Positions 23,215 through 34,235 of a stretch of 64,000 nt of DNA are shown in pieces; the first letter of the stretch is position 1; every line of letters starts with the position of its first letter. The stretch is from Modestobacter sp. VKM Ac-2986 (GTDB taxonomy: Bacteria; Actinomycetota; Actinomycetes; Mycobacteriales; Geodermatophilaceae). The stretch covers positions 496,001-560,000 of the forward strand of contig NZ_JAPVBH010000002.1 in the NCBI RefSeq assembly GCF_026967795.1, read 5' to 3'. The translations under genes and the position numbers were made by a program. A model generated the notes under the pieces. It did no database searches. It saw nothing but the letters and a program-made list of their open reading frames with translations, and was not told the DNA's origin.

Positions 23215-24128
23215 CGGGAGACCCCGTCCGAGGCAGTGGTGAGCGGCGCGGTCGTGAGCTGGAGGAAGGCCTGCTCGAGGGTGGCGCCGCGGACCTCGAG
23301 CCCGGGCAGGGCGTCGCGCTGGGCGAGCAGGGCGCGCAGCGTGGCCTCGGCGTCGGAGGTGGCCAGCTCGACCAGCTCGCCCACCCCGCCCACGGCCGTC
23401 ACGCCGGGCAGGGCGCCGAGCCCGTCCCGCGGGCCCGGGCAGCGGAAGCGCACGGTGCGCCCGGCGATGCGCGACTTGACCGCCGCGGCCGACCCGTCGG
23501 CGAGCACTCGCCCGCCGCCGACCACGACCACCCGGTCGGCGACCGCGTCGGCCTCGTCGAGGTGGTGGGTGGCGAAGACGACGGTGTGCCCGCGGTCGGC
23601 CAGCCCGCGCATCGTCGTCCAGAACGCCTGGCGGCCCTCGACGTCCATGGCCGAGGTGGGCTCGTCGAGGACCAGCAGCGGAGGTGCCCCGGCCAGCGCG
23701 AGCGCGAGCAGCACCCGCTGCCGCTGCCCGCCGGACAGGGCGTCGACCTCGCGCCCGAGCAGCTCCTCGATCCCGGCGGTGGCCAGCAGGTCCGCCAGCG
23801 GCCACGGGTCGGCGTAGCGGCGGCGGACCAGGGTCAGCACCTCGCCGACGCGGGTCTCGCTGGGCAGGCCGCCGTGCTGGAGCATCGCCCCGACCCCGCC
23901 GGCGGCCACGGCCTCGGCCGGCGCCCGGCCCAGCAGCCGCACCCGGCCGGCGGCGGGGCGGAAGAGCCCGAGCGCGGCGTTGACGATCGAGGACTTCCCG
24001 GCCCCGTTGGCGCCGAGCAGGGCGACGGTCTCCCCGCGCGGGATGCGCAGGTCGACGCCGTCGACGGCGAGGGTGCCGCCGTAGCGGACGGTGAGTCCCT
24101 CGATGTCGAGGGCGGGGGTGTCGGGCAT
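23211..24128 (-). CDS. ABC exporter ATP-binding protein (DrrA/NatA-like)
   Basis: 305-residue ATPase. Walker A GANGAGKSS (about 38-46), Q-loop AMLQHGGLPSETRVGEVL, signature LSGGQRQRVLLALAL, Walker B LLVLDEPTSAMD, H-loop FATHHLDEAD. A C-terminal regulatory extension of about 90 residues follows. First gene of the exporter/DesKR-type operon. ATG 24128 gives a family-like N-terminus (MPDTPALDIEGLTVRYGG). Confidence 0.93.
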   Translation of the reverse strand: MPDTPALDIEGLTVRYGGTLAVDGVDLRIPRGETVALLGANGAGKSSIVNAALGLFRPAAGRVRLLGRAPAEAVAAGGVGAMLQHGGLPSETRVGEVLTLVRRRYADPWPLADLLATAGIEELLGREVDALSGGQRQRVLLALALAGAPPLLVLDEPTSAMDVEGRQAFWTTMRGLADRGHTVVFATHHLDEADAVADRVVVVGGGRVLADGSAAAVKSRIAGRTVRFRCPGPRDGLGALPGVTAVGGVGELVELATSDAEATLRALLAQRDALPGLEVRGATLEQAFLQLTTAPLTTASDGVSR

Positions 24129-24233
24129 GCGGCCAGCCTGCCGAGGAGGGCCGGCTCCGCGGTAGTGCGGAACGTCGTCCACAGCACCTGACGGATGTCA
24201 GACAGGGGCTCCCGACCCGCCTACGCTCGCGGT

Positions 24234-26072
<1,839 letters not shown>

Positions 26073-26084
26073 CACCGGCGGCCC

Positions 26085-26837
26085 TCACCCGCCGGGCAGG
26101 ACGCTCCGCACCGCGTCGACGACGGCGTCCGGGGCCTCGGTCGGGACCTGGTGACCCGCGTCGACCACGGTCACCTGCGTGCCCTCGACCAGCGCGGCCA
26201 GCCGGTCCTGGGCCGCGGTCCACTCCGCCGACAGGCCCTGCCCCCGGCTGAGCACGGCCAGCGGGAGGTCGGCGGACAGCTCGGTCACCGCGGCCGCCGC
26301 CGCCTCGACGTCGGCCAGGTCCAGCGCCTCCTCGCCCATCTCGACGGACCGGAGGTCGGCCGCGCCGGTGCCGCGCACGACGCCGACCGAGGGGTCCAGC
26401 GCGTCGACCAGCACCAGGCCGGCGACCCGGTCGGGGTGTCGGCCGGCGTGGACCCGGGCCGGGTAGCCGCCGAAGGAGTGCGCCACCAGCACGACCGGGC
26501 CGGCGCCCGCAGCGTGCTCGACGACCGTGTCGAGCTCGGCGTCCAGCGCGTCAGCGCCCCGGCCACCCGTCCCGGGCGCGTCGCTCGCACCGGTGCCCGG
26601 CCGGTCGTAGCGGCAGACGCGGGCGTCCCCGGCGAGCGCGCGCTCGACGTCCAGCCACTGGGCGGAGGAGGCGTCCTCGCCGATGCCGTGCACCAGGACC
26701 ACCGCAGGGCCTTCCCCGGCGCACCACACCCGCTGGCCGGCGACCGTGGCCGTCTCCTCGCCGGGCACCGGCTCGGGACCGCCGGAGCAGCCGGTCACGA
26801 CCAGGAGCCCCAGCACCACCGCGGCGCGCATCCGCAC
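26085..26837 (-). CDS. Lipoprotein alpha/beta hydrolase
   Basis: About 250 residues. Signal peptide RAAVVLGLLVVTGC ends in a lipobox (VTGC), so it is predicted to be a surface-anchored lipoprotein. The hydrolase part shows the oxyanion HGIGED, a YDRPGTGASD segment, nucleophile elbow AHSFGGYPA and a C-terminal DAGHQVP histidine, so the Ser/His pair is intact. Substrate unknown. GTG 26837 is chosen because TAGCGT (minus strand, 26845-26850) lies 7 bases upstream; ATG 26831 and GTG 26846 are alternatives. It converges with recQ across 12 bp. Confidence 0.88.
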   Translation of the reverse strand: MRMRAAVVLGLLVVTGCSGGPEPVPGEETATVAGQRVWCAGEGPAVVLVHGIGEDASSAQWLDVERALAGDARVCRYDRPGTGASDAPGTGGRGADALDAELDTVVEHAAGAGPVVLVAHSFGGYPARVHAGRHPDRVAGLVLVDALDPSVGVVRGTGAADLRSVEMGEEALDLADVEAAAAAVTELSADLPLAVLSRGQGLSAEWTAAQDRLAALVEGTQVTVVDAGHQVPTEAPDAVVDAVRSVLPGG

Positions 26838-26862
26838 GCGCCGCACGCTAGCGGTCTTCGGG

Positions 26863-28095
26863 TCAGTCGGTCAGGTCGCGGACGACGGCGTCGGCGAGCA
26901 GCCGGCCGCGGTCGGTGAGGACGGCGAGCCCGGCCTCGTGCGGCCCCGCCTCCAGCAGCCCGCGGACGACGCTCTCCGCCGCCCGGGCCCGCCCGACCCC
27001 GCTCAGCGCCGACAGGGGGAGCCCGTCGCGCAGCCGGAGGCCGAGCATGACCCGCTCCAGCGCCTGGTCCTCGGCGCTGAGCAGTTCGGTGTCCGCGGCC
27101 GGGTGCAGGCCGGCGGTGATGCGGTCGGCGTAGGCGGCCGGGTGCTTGACGTTCCACCAGCGCAGCCCACCGACGTGGGAGTGGGCACCGGGGCCGATGC
27201 CCCACCAGTTGGCGTTGGCCCAGTAGAGCTCGTTGTGCCGGCAGCGGGCGGCGTCGTCGCGGGCCCAGTTGGACACCTCGTACCAGCCCAGCCCCGCGCT
27301 CCCGAAGGCCCGGTCGGCCATCTCGTAGCGGTCGGCCAGCACGTCGTCGTCGGGCATGGGCAGCTCGCCCTTGGCGACCCGGCGGGCCAGCCGGGTCCCC
27401 TGCTCGACGATCAGCGCGTACGCGCTGACGTGGTCGACGGGTGCGGCCAGCACGGCGTCGATCGAGGCCAGCCAGTCGGCGTCGGTCTCCCCCGGTGCGC
27501 CGTAGATGAGGTCGAGGTTGACGTGCTCGAACCCGGCGGCGCGGGCCTCGTGCGCGGCCTGCACCGCGCGGCCGGGGGTGTGCCGGCGGTCGAGGACGGC
27601 GAGGACGTGTTCGGCGGCCGACTGCATGCCCAGGCTGATCCGGGTGAAGCCGCCCGCCCGCAGCGTGGCCAGCGACTCCGGCGTCACCGACTCGGGGTTG
27701 GCCTCGGTGGTCACCTCGACGTCGGGGGCGACCGGGAACAGCTCACGGACGGCGTCCATCACCGCGACCAGGTCGTGGGCGGGCAGCAACGTGGGCGTGC
27801 CGCCGCCGACGAAGACGGTCTGCACCGCGGGGAGGTCCGGGCCCAGCACCTGCGCGGCCAGCCGCAGCTCCGCGATCGCCGTCCCGGCGTACTCGCTGCG
27901 GTTGGCGCCGGGACCCAGCTCGTCGGAGGTGTAGGTGTTGAAGTCGCAGTAGCCGCAGCGGGTCGCGCAGAACGGCACGTGCACGTAGAGCCCGAAGGGC
28001 GTCGTCGCCAGGCCCGCGCGTGCCGATGCCGGGAGCATCGAGGGGTCGGCCGGCAGGGCGGGGGTCGCGCCGAGGAGCGGCAGGGTCGTGGTCAT
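26863..28095 (-). CDS. hemW: Radical SAM heme chaperone HemW
   Basis: Coproporphyrinogen dehydrogenase-like radical SAM protein now known as the heme chaperone HemW. The cluster motif is C43-x3-C47-x2-C50 (PFCATRCGYCDF), then the GGGTP motif (FVGGGTPTLLP), ISLGMQSA, and LDLIYGAPGET. The C-terminal HemW domain includes WWGIGPGAHSHVGG. It lacks the fourth cysteine typical of true HemN, supporting HemW. 410 aa. In actinobacteria this gene normally lies near lepA and hrcA; here it is between recQ and selB. Confidence 0.92.
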   Translation of the reverse strand: MTTTLPLLGATPALPADPSMLPASARAGLATTPFGLYVHVPFCATRCGYCDFNTYTSDELGPGANRSEYAGTAIAELRLAAQVLGPDLPAVQTVFVGGGTPTLLPAHDLVAVMDAVRELFPVAPDVEVTTEANPESVTPESLATLRAGGFTRISLGMQSAAEHVLAVLDRRHTPGRAVQAAHEARAAGFEHVNLDLIYGAPGETDADWLASIDAVLAAPVDHVSAYALIVEQGTRLARRVAKGELPMPDDDVLADRYEMADRAFGSAGLGWYEVSNWARDDAARCRHNELYWANANWWGIGPGAHSHVGGLRWWNVKHPAAYADRITAGLHPAADTELLSAEDQALERVMLGLRLRDGLPLSALSGVGRARAAESVVRGLLEAGPHEAGLAVLTDRGRLLADAVVRDLTD

Positions 28096-28175
28096 CGCTG
28101 GTCCCAGTGTGACCGCTCCCGGCGACCTCCCGGCGTGCCGGGCAGGTGACCTCGGCGACGGTGTGCTGCCGACAG

Positions 28176-28209
28176 TCGAGCCCTGCCCCCAGATGGGGGC
28201 AGGGCTCGA
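28176..28209. other. Perfect 15-bp hairpin between divergent genes
   Basis: TCGAGCCCTGCCCCC (28176-28190), loop AGAT, then the exact complement (28195-28209). It lies between hemW (leftward) and the 28260 small gene (rightward), so neither gene terminates here. It may be an operator, an mRNA leader hairpin or a mobile palindrome. Confidence 0.7.
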
Positions 28210-28259
28210 CCGTCCGCGGATGCCTTGCCTGCCGCCGGTCCGGCCCCCACGCTGGGCCC

Positions 28260-28418
28260 ATGACCGACCCGGAGGACCCGCGGGCGCAGTACCGGCAGCT
28301 CCCCGAGCGCGTGCAGCCCGAGGACGTCGTGGAGACCTCGGACGCCGACCCGCGGGTGGTCGTGGACCCCCCGGTGCCAGAGGCGTGGCGGTCGGCGCTG
28401 TTCGGCCCCGCCACCTGA
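28260..28418 (+). CDS. Small acidic protein, function unknown
   Basis: 52-residue frame from ATG 28260: MTDPEDPRAQYRQLPERV, then QPEDVVETSDADP and PEAWRSALFGPAT. Strongly acidic and probably disordered. CACGCT (28248-28253) lies exactly six bases upstream, the same leaderless geometry seen at well-supported genes, which raises the likelihood that it is real. It ends four bases before the converging selB stop. Confidence 0.55.
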   Translation: MTDPEDPRAQYRQLPERVQPEDVVETSDADPRVVVDPPVPEAWRSALFGPAT

Positions 28419-28422
28419 GGCG

Positions 28423-30168
28423 TCAGCGCAGGCGGCGGGTGTTGTCCGGCTGGCGCACGGTGACGCCGCGGGCGTCGAGCCACTCGGCCAGCGGGACGGC
28501 GACCCGGCGGCTGGTCCCCCACGCCTGCCGGGCCTGGCTCAGCGTGAACGGCTGCGCCAGCGTGGCCAGCCGGGCGCGGGCCACCTCCGCGACGCCGGGC
28601 GCCAGGTAGATGCCCTCGCCGATCCGCACCAGCTGCTCGTCGCGCACCGCGGCCGCGAGCTCCTTGGCACCCAGCCCGGCGGCCACCAGGTCACCGGCCT
28701 CGGGTGCGGCGAACGGCTCCTGGGCCAGCCGGGCGCGGATGCCGTCGACGGCGCGCTGCACCTGCGGTGGCAGCCCTGCCGACTCGGCCACCACCCGGCC
28801 GTCGCGCAGCGACAGCGGCGGGCGCACGAAGGCCGGGACCAGCTCGACGTCGGGCAGCTCCAGCGCCGAGCGCAGCACGGCCAGCGGCGGGCCGGGCTCC
28901 AGCGGGCGCAGCTGCCGGTAGCGGGCGACCACCTGGGGCACCCGGGCGGCCAGCTCGTCTGCCAGCGCGGGCGCGACCAACCACGGGCCCACGGCCGGGA
29001 CGCCGGCGGGCACCGGCCAGCCCATCGCCACGAAGTCGGCCCGGCGCACGAACCGCCGCCGGGCCAGGTCGGCCAGGGCCCCGGCCTCACCGGTCGGCTG
29101 CTCGGCCAGCTCGGCCGCGCGGCTGGCGGCGGCACCGCGGCGGCGCAGCTCGGGCGGGTCGACGTCCCGCACGTCGGCGCCGAACACGCGGCGGGCGCCG
29201 GGGTCGCGCAACAGCAGCCGGTCCCCGACCCGCAGCGGCAACGGCTCGGTCAGCCGCAGCCGCAGCGCGCTGCCGTCCAGCGGACGCACCCGGGCCGCCA
29301 CCGTCGCCGAGCCGATGTGCACGACCAGCTCGGCCGGCAGCCTGTCCTCCACCGGGGACACCAGGGAGACGTCGAGGTCGGTGGTGCGCCGGAAGGCGTC
29401 CGGGGTGAGCAGCGCGGCCCCCCGGGACAGCTGCTCGACGGCGATGCCCCGCAGGTTCAGCGCCACCCGGGCGGTCGCGCCGGCCGACTCGACCGGCTCA
29501 CCGAGGGACTGCAGGCCGCGCACGGTGACCACCTCACCGCCCAGGTCCAGCCGGTCACCGGCCGCCACGGTGCCGGCAGCCAGCGTCCCGGTGACCACCG
29601 TGCCGGCGCCCTTGATGGTGAAGGCGCGGTCGACCCACAGCCGCACGGGCGCCACCGGGTCGGGCGCGGGCAGGCCATCGAGCACCTGCTCCAGCATCGC
29701 CGACAACTCGGGCAGGCCGGCGCCGGTGCGGGCGCTGACGGCGACCGCGGGCAGCCGGCCGAGCGAGGTGCCGGCCAGCCGCTCCTGCGCGTCGGCGAGC
29801 ACGGGTGCGGCGTCGGCGAGGTCGGACTTGGTGACCGCGAGCAGCCCGTGCCGCACCCCGAGGGCGTCGAGCACCGCGACGTGCTCGGCGGTCTGCGCCG
29901 ACCAGCCGTCGTCGGCGGCGACCACGACCAGGGCAGCCGGCACCGAGCCGACGCCGGCGAGCATGTTGCCCACGAACCGCTCGTGCCCGGGGACGTCGAC
30001 CACCGCGAGCCGGCGGCCCGAGGGCAGCGTCGTCCAGGCGAACCCGAGGTCGATGGTGAGGCCGCGGCGGCGCTCCTCCTCCCACCGGTCGGGCTCCATG
30101 CCGGTGAGCGCGCGCACCAGCGTCGACTTGCCGTGGTCGACGTGGCCGGCGGTGGCGATCACGTCCAC
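28423..30168 (-). CDS. selB: Selenocysteine-specific elongation factor SelB
   Basis: 581-residue GTPase that delivers Sec-tRNA to recoded stop codons. EF-Tu-like domains 1-3: [19 protein letters not shown] (P-loop), [13 protein letters not shown] (switch), [16 protein letters not shown], and domain 2 [18 protein letters not shown]. The C-terminal third contains winged-helix repeats for SECIS binding ([23 protein letters not shown] at the end). GTG 30168 overlaps the selA stop by 10 bp and gives the standard N-terminus. GTG 30162 is possible but would shorten it. With the local tRNA-Sec(CUA), this factor should act at UAG codons and compete with RF1 rather than RF2. Confidence 0.96.
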   Translation of the reverse strand: MDVIATAGHVDHGKSTLVRALTGMEPDRWEEERRRGLTIDLGFAWTTLPSGRRLAVVDVPGHERFVGNMLAGVGSVPAALVVVAADDGWSAQTAEHVAVLDALGVRHGLLAVTKSDLADAAPVLADAQERLAGTSLGRLPAVAVSARTGAGLPELSAMLEQVLDGLPAPDPVAPVRLWVDRAFTIKGAGTVVTGTLAAGTVAAGDRLDLGGEVVTVRGLQSLGEPVESAGATARVALNLRGIAVEQLSRGAALLTPDAFRRTTDLDVSLVSPVEDRLPAELVVHIGSATVAARVRPLDGSALRLRLTEPLPLRVGDRLLLRDPGARRVFGADVRDVDPPELRRRGAAASRAAELAEQPTGEAGALADLARRRFVRRADFVAMGWPVPAGVPAVGPWLVAPALADELAARVPQVVARYRQLRPLEPGPPLAVLRSALELPDVELVPAFVRPPLSLRDGRVVAESAGLPPQVQRAVDGIRARLAQEPFAAPEAGDLVAAGLGAKELAAAVRDEQLVRIGEGIYLAPGVAEVARARLATLAQPFTLSQARQAWGTSRRVAVPLAEWLDARGVTVRQPDNTRRLR

Positions 30169-31469
30169 CTGCGCGCCACCTCCAGCACCACGCGGGTGAG
30201 CTCGGCGTCCTGGGCGGGCTGCAGGCTGCGCACGTCCAGCAGCGTGCGGCCGCCCTCGACGTACCCGACCACCGGCGGGGTGGCCGCGCGCAGCGGCTCG
30301 GCGAAGCGGACGTCGAGGGCGACGGCGGCGCTGGGCAGCGGGAACTCCGGTGCCCCTCCCCCGCCGACCCGCGCGGTCGCCTCGACCGCGTCCGCCTCGA
30401 CCCCGCCGGCCCGCAGCGCGGCGGCGACCGCGGTGGCCCGGGCGTGCAGCTGCGCGGGGTCGGCGTCCAGCATCTGCCGCACCGGCGGCACCGGGCCGCG
30501 CAGCGTGGCCTCCAGGGCGGCGAGGGTGGTCTTGTCCACCCGCAGCGCCCGGTAGAGCGGGTGCCGGCGCAGCCGCTGCACCAGGTCCGCCCGGCCCAGC
30601 ACGATGCCGGCCTGCGGCCCGCCGAGCAGTTTGTCGCCGCTGCACATCACCAGGTCCGCGCCGGCGGCCAGCGTCGTCTGCAGGTCGGGCTCGTCGGGCA
30701 GCAGCGGGTGCGGGCGCAGCAGCCCGCTGCCGACGTCGGCGACCAACGGGACGCCGGTGCCGGCCAGCGCCGGGGCGAGCTCGGCGACCTCGACCGACCG
30801 GGTGAAGCCGCGGACGACGAAGTTCGACGGGTGCACCTTGAGCACCGCGCCGGTGTCCGGGCCCAGGGCTGCGGTGTAGTCGGCGACCGAGGCGCGGTTG
30901 GTGGTGCCCACCTCGCGCAGCCGGGCGCCGGTGGACACCAGCAGGTCCGGGATCCGGAAACCGTCGCCGATCTCGACCAGCTCGCCGCGGGCGATGACCA
31001 GCTCCCCGCCCAGCGCGGTGGCGACCAAGGCGAGGGCGGCGGCGCAGTTGTTGACCACCAGCGCGGCCTCGGCGGCCGGGACCGCCTCCAGCAGCGCGCC
31101 GAGCGCACCCTCCCCGCGGGGCCCCCGGCGGCCGGTGCCCAGGTCCAGCTCGACGTCGGTGGTGCCGCTGGCCGCGACCACCGCCTCGACGGCGGCGGTC
31201 GACCACGGGGCGCGACCGAGGTTGGTGTGCACCAGCACCCCGGTGGCGTTGAGCACCGGCGACAGGCTCGACGCGGTGCCGGGCAGCGCGGCGAGCACGG
31301 CCGGGACGACGTCGTCGGGGGCCAGCTCACCGGCGCGCACCCGCTGCTGGGCGACCTGGACCGCCGACCGCACCAGCTCGCGGCCGAGCCTGGAGGCACG
31401 GGCCGCGACCTGCGGGTCGGCCAGGACGGCGTCGGTGCGCGGCACCTGCCGGCGGGGATCGGGAGTCAT
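30159..31469 (-). CDS. selA: L-seryl-tRNA(Sec) selenium transferase SelA
   Basis: PLP enzyme converting Ser-tRNA(Sec) to Sec-tRNA(Sec) with selenophosphate. 436 aa with the N-terminal tRNA-binding region, [47 protein letters not shown] and the PLP lysine in [13 protein letters not shown] (about residue 277). ATG 31469 is preceded by TACGCT (minus strand, 31478-31483) eight bases upstream. It heads the selAB operon. Confidence 0.96.
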   Translation of the reverse strand: MTPDPRRQVPRTDAVLADPQVAARASRLGRELVRSAVQVAQQRVRAGELAPDDVVPAVLAALPGTASSLSPVLNATGVLVHTNLGRAPWSTAAVEAVVAASGTTDVELDLGTGRRGPRGEGALGALLEAVPAAEAALVVNNCAAALALVATALGGELVIARGELVEIGDGFRIPDLLVSTGARLREVGTTNRASVADYTAALGPDTGAVLKVHPSNFVVRGFTRSVEVAELAPALAGTGVPLVADVGSGLLRPHPLLPDEPDLQTTLAAGADLVMCSGDKLLGGPQAGIVLGRADLVQRLRRHPLYRALRVDKTTLAALEATLRGPVPPVRQMLDADPAQLHARATAVAAALRAGGVEADAVEATARVGGGGAPEFPLPSAAVALDVRFAEPLRAATPPVVGYVEGGRTLLDVRSLQPAQDAELTRVVLEVARRWT

Positions 31470-31477
31470 CGCCGCCG

Positions 31478-31483
31478 AGCGTA
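31478..31483 (-). promoter_or_regulatory. Candidate -10 of selAB
   Basis: Minus-strand TACGCT, eight bases before the selA ATG, implying a nearly leaderless selAB transcript independent of selC and selD. Confidence 0.5.
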
Positions 31484-31608
31484 GGTGCCCACCGCGACCG
31501 GCCGCCGGGCCCGCTCCGGCAGGTGCGGTGGAACAGGTGCGCCCCGGCGGCCGGCCACGTCCCGACAGCGGGCGGGGGCGACTGGACCGCCGGGGTGCAC
31601 CTGGCTCG

Positions 31609-33120
31609 TCAGCCGAGCGACAGCGCCGTCCAGGAGACGGGCGGCAGCTCGACGGTCAGCGTGCCGTCCTCCACGACGGCGCTCTTGTTGTCGACCGGCG
31701 CGACGCGGGTCGGCTCGGTGAGGGTGTTGGCGGCGTAGGGGTCCTCGTCGTTGAGGGTGTGCGCCTCCTGCAGGCCGACCACGCCGAGCGACCCGAGGTC
31801 CACCGTCACCGTCACCGTCTCGTCCACGGACCGGTTGACCAGGAACACCGCGGTCGCGCCGGTGTCCGGGTCGTGGGTGGCCACCGCGTCGACCAGCGGG
31901 ACCTCGCCGTGGGCCTCGGTGCGGTAGGTGCCACAGGTCAGCTCCGGGCGCAGCACCTGCCCCCGGGCCAGCCGGGAGGTGAGGGCGAAGGGGAAGAAGG
32001 ACGTCTGCTTCCACGCCGGCCCGCCGGGCTCGGTCATGATCGGGGCGATCACGTTGACCAGCTGGGCCAGGCTCGCCGAGGTGACCCGGTCGGCGTGCTT
32101 GAGCAGCGAGATCAGCAGGCTGCCCACCACGACGGCGTCGGCCACGGAGTACTGGTCCTCGAGCAGCCGGGGCGCGTAGGGCCACTGCTCGATGTCGGTG
32201 ATCTGGTCCTCGGTGTGGAAGCGCTCCTGGTACCAGACGTTCCACTCGTCGAAGGAGACGTTGATCGTCTTGTCGCTGCGCAGCACTGCCTTCACGTGGT
32301 CGGCGGTGGCCACGACGGACTCGATGAACCGGTCCATGTCCACGGCCGAGGCCAGGAAGCCGGCCAGGTCGCCGTCCTTCTCCGCGTAGTAGGCGTGGCA
32401 GGAGATGAAGTCGACGTCCTCGTAGGTGTGCTCGAGGACCGTGCGCTCCCAGGCGCCGAACGTGGGCATCTGGGAGTTCGAGCTGCCGCACACGACCAGC
32501 TCGACCGAGGGGTCCAGCTGCCGCATCGCCTTCGCGGTCTGGCTGGCGATCTTGCCGTAGTCCTCGGCGCTGCGGTGGCCCAGCTGCCAGGGGCCGTCCA
32601 TCTCGTTGCCCAGGCACCACATCGACACCCGGAAGGGCTCGAGCGTGCCGTCGGCGACCCGCTGGTCCGACAGCGCCGTGCCGGAGCGGATGTTGGTGTA
32701 CTCCAGGAGGTCGATTGCCTCCTGCACCCCGCGGGTGCCGAGGTTGACCGCGAGCATGAGCTCACTGCCGGCCTTGTCGTTCCAGCGAGCGAACTCGTGC
32801 AGGCCCACCTCGTTGGTCTCGGTGGAGTGCCAGGCCAGGTCGAGCCGGCGGGGGCGGTCCTCCCGCGGGCCGACGCCGTCCTCCCAGCGGTAGCCGGAGA
32901 CGAAGTTGCCGCCGGGGTAGCGGATGGTCGACACGCCCAGCTCGCGGACGAGGTCCAGGACGTCGGTGCGGAACCCCTCCTCGTCGGCGGCGGGGTGGCC
33001 GGGCTCGTAGATGCCGTCGTAGACGCACCGGCCCAGGTGCTCGACGAAGGAGCCGAAGACCCGTCGGTGGACGTCACCCACGACGAAGTGCGGGTTGAGG
33101 GTCAGGTGTGCTGCGGACAT
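31609..33120 (-). CDS. GH51 alpha-L-arabinofuranosidase
   Basis: 503-residue intracellular glycoside hydrolase releasing arabinose from arabinoxylan or arabinan oligosaccharides. The N-terminus FGSFVEHLGRCVYDGIYEPGHP and YPGGNFVSGYRWEDGVGP are GH51 signatures. Acid/base Glu is in WCLGNEMDGPWQLGH (about residue 173), nucleophile Glu in VSFDEWNVWY (about 290). A C-terminal beta-sandwich follows. No signal peptide, so it acts on imported oligosaccharides. ATG preceded by GAGGAG 6 bases upstream. Last gene of the sugar transporter operon, after two intercistronic hairpins. Confidence 0.95.
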   Translation of the reverse strand: MSAAHLTLNPHFVVGDVHRRVFGSFVEHLGRCVYDGIYEPGHPAADEEGFRTDVLDLVRELGVSTIRYPGGNFVSGYRWEDGVGPREDRPRRLDLAWHSTETNEVGLHEFARWNDKAGSELMLAVNLGTRGVQEAIDLLEYTNIRSGTALSDQRVADGTLEPFRVSMWCLGNEMDGPWQLGHRSAEDYGKIASQTAKAMRQLDPSVELVVCGSSNSQMPTFGAWERTVLEHTYEDVDFISCHAYYAEKDGDLAGFLASAVDMDRFIESVVATADHVKAVLRSDKTINVSFDEWNVWYQERFHTEDQITDIEQWPYAPRLLEDQYSVADAVVVGSLLISLLKHADRVTSASLAQLVNVIAPIMTEPGGPAWKQTSFFPFALTSRLARGQVLRPELTCGTYRTEAHGEVPLVDAVATHDPDTGATAVFLVNRSVDETVTVTVDLGSLGVVGLQEAHTLNDEDPYAANTLTEPTRVAPVDNKSAVVEDGTLTVELPPVSWTALSLG

Positions 33121-33183
33121 GGGGAACTCCTCGGTGAGGACACAGGGGGCCGGCCGTGGGGGCGGCGAGGGTCAGGTGGAGCG

Positions 33184-33217
33184 GGTGCCGACCCGGTGGG
33201 GGCACCGGGTCGGCACC
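33184..33217 (-). other. 15-bp hairpin upstream of the arabinofuranosidase gene
   Basis: GGTGCCGACCCGGTG (33184-33198), loop GGGG, perfect complement (33203-33217). Lies in the permease-arabinofuranosidase gap; could be a partial terminator or a mRNA-stability element. Confidence 0.65.
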
Positions 33218-33289
33218 GCGGCACGGCGTCGGTCACGACGTCGCGGCGGAGCACGGAGACGGGCGGCTCAGCGCGGGCTGGGCCGGGCA

Positions 33290-33308
33290 GGCCCCGCGGT
33301 GCGGGGCC
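33290..33308 (-). terminator. Hairpin just after the second permease
   Basis: GGCCCCGC / GCGGGGCC with a 3-base loop, six bases past the permease stop; the flanking CCGG/GGGC extends it imperfectly. Probably a partial terminator before the arabinofuranosidase gene. Confidence 0.55.
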
Positions 33309-33314
33309 CGGCGG

Positions 33315-34235
33315 TCACTTCAGGCTGCCGAGGGACAGGCCGCCCTGCCAGTAGCGCTGGAGGCCGAGGAAGGCCGCGATCAGGGGCACGATCGACACCA
33401 GCGAGCCGACGATGATCAGGGTGTACAGCGAGACCCCGCCGCCGTTGTTGGCCCCGGCCAGTCCCTGCCAGAGGTTGATGCCGACGGTCACCGGGAAGAG
33501 CCGGGAGTCCGAGAGCACCGCCAGCGGCAGGAAGTAGTTGTTCCAGGTGCCCACCACCGACAGCAGCAGCACGGTGACCACGGCCGGTCGCATGAGCGGC
33601 AGCGCGACCTGGAAGAACAACCGGAACTCACCGGCGCCATCCATCCGGGCCGCGTCCAGGAGCTCGTCGGGCACGGCGTCGGCGGCGTAGACCCGCATCA
33701 GGTAGACCCCGAACGGGCTGAGCATCGAGGGCAGGATGACCGCCCAGATCGTGTTGGTCATGCCGACCCCGGACAGCATGATGAAGGTGGGGATGACCAG
33801 CGCGGTCATCGGCACCATCACCGCCCCGAGCAGCAGGGAGAACGCCAGCCGCCGACCCGGGAAGTCGAACTTGGCGAAGGCGTAGCCGGCCAGCACCGCG
33901 AGCACGGTGGCCCCGATGCCGCCGCCGAGCGCGTAGAGCAGCGAGTTGCGCAGCCACCGCAGGTAGATGCCGTCGTTGTAGGTGAACAGCGTCGACAGGT
34001 TGTCGAACAGGTGGAACCCGTCGCCGAACCAGAGCGCGCCGTTGGGCGAGCTGAACAGGCCGCTGCCGTTCTTGGTGCTGGACACGATGAGGAACCACAG
34101 CGGCATGACGAAGTACAGGACCAGGAACGCGAGGAACACGTGCGAGCCGAGCTTGCGCTTGGGGCGCTTGCCCCGCTTGCTGCTGGCGGCGGCCCCGGCG
34201 GGCGGGGTGTCGAGGGGCTTGGTCAGGACGCTCAC
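33315..34235 (-). CDS. Sugar ABC transporter permease (MalG/AraQ-like)
   Basis: 306-residue CUT1-family permease with six membrane segments, first VFLAFLVLYFVMPLWFLIV. EAA loop: DELLDAARMDGAGEFRLFFQVALPLMRP. It ends FLGLQRYWQGGLSLGSLK, typical of MalG/AraQ proteins. GTG 34235 overlaps the stop of the preceding permease (GTGA). Together with it forms the channel for an arabinooligosaccharide importer. No ATPase is encoded nearby, so a shared MsiK-type ATPase is expected. Confidence 0.93.
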   Translation of the reverse strand: MSVLTKPLDTPPAGAAASSKRGKRPKRKLGSHVFLAFLVLYFVMPLWFLIVSSTKNGSGLFSSPNGALWFGDGFHLFDNLSTLFTYNDGIYLRWLRNSLLYALGGGIGATVLAVLAGYAFAKFDFPGRRLAFSLLLGAVMVPMTALVIPTFIMLSGVGMTNTIWAVILPSMLSPFGVYLMRVYAADAVPDELLDAARMDGAGEFRLFFQVALPLMRPAVVTVLLLSVVGTWNNYFLPLAVLSDSRLFPVTVGINLWQGLAGANNGGGVSLYTLIIVGSLVSIVPLIAAFLGLQRYWQGGLSLGSLK

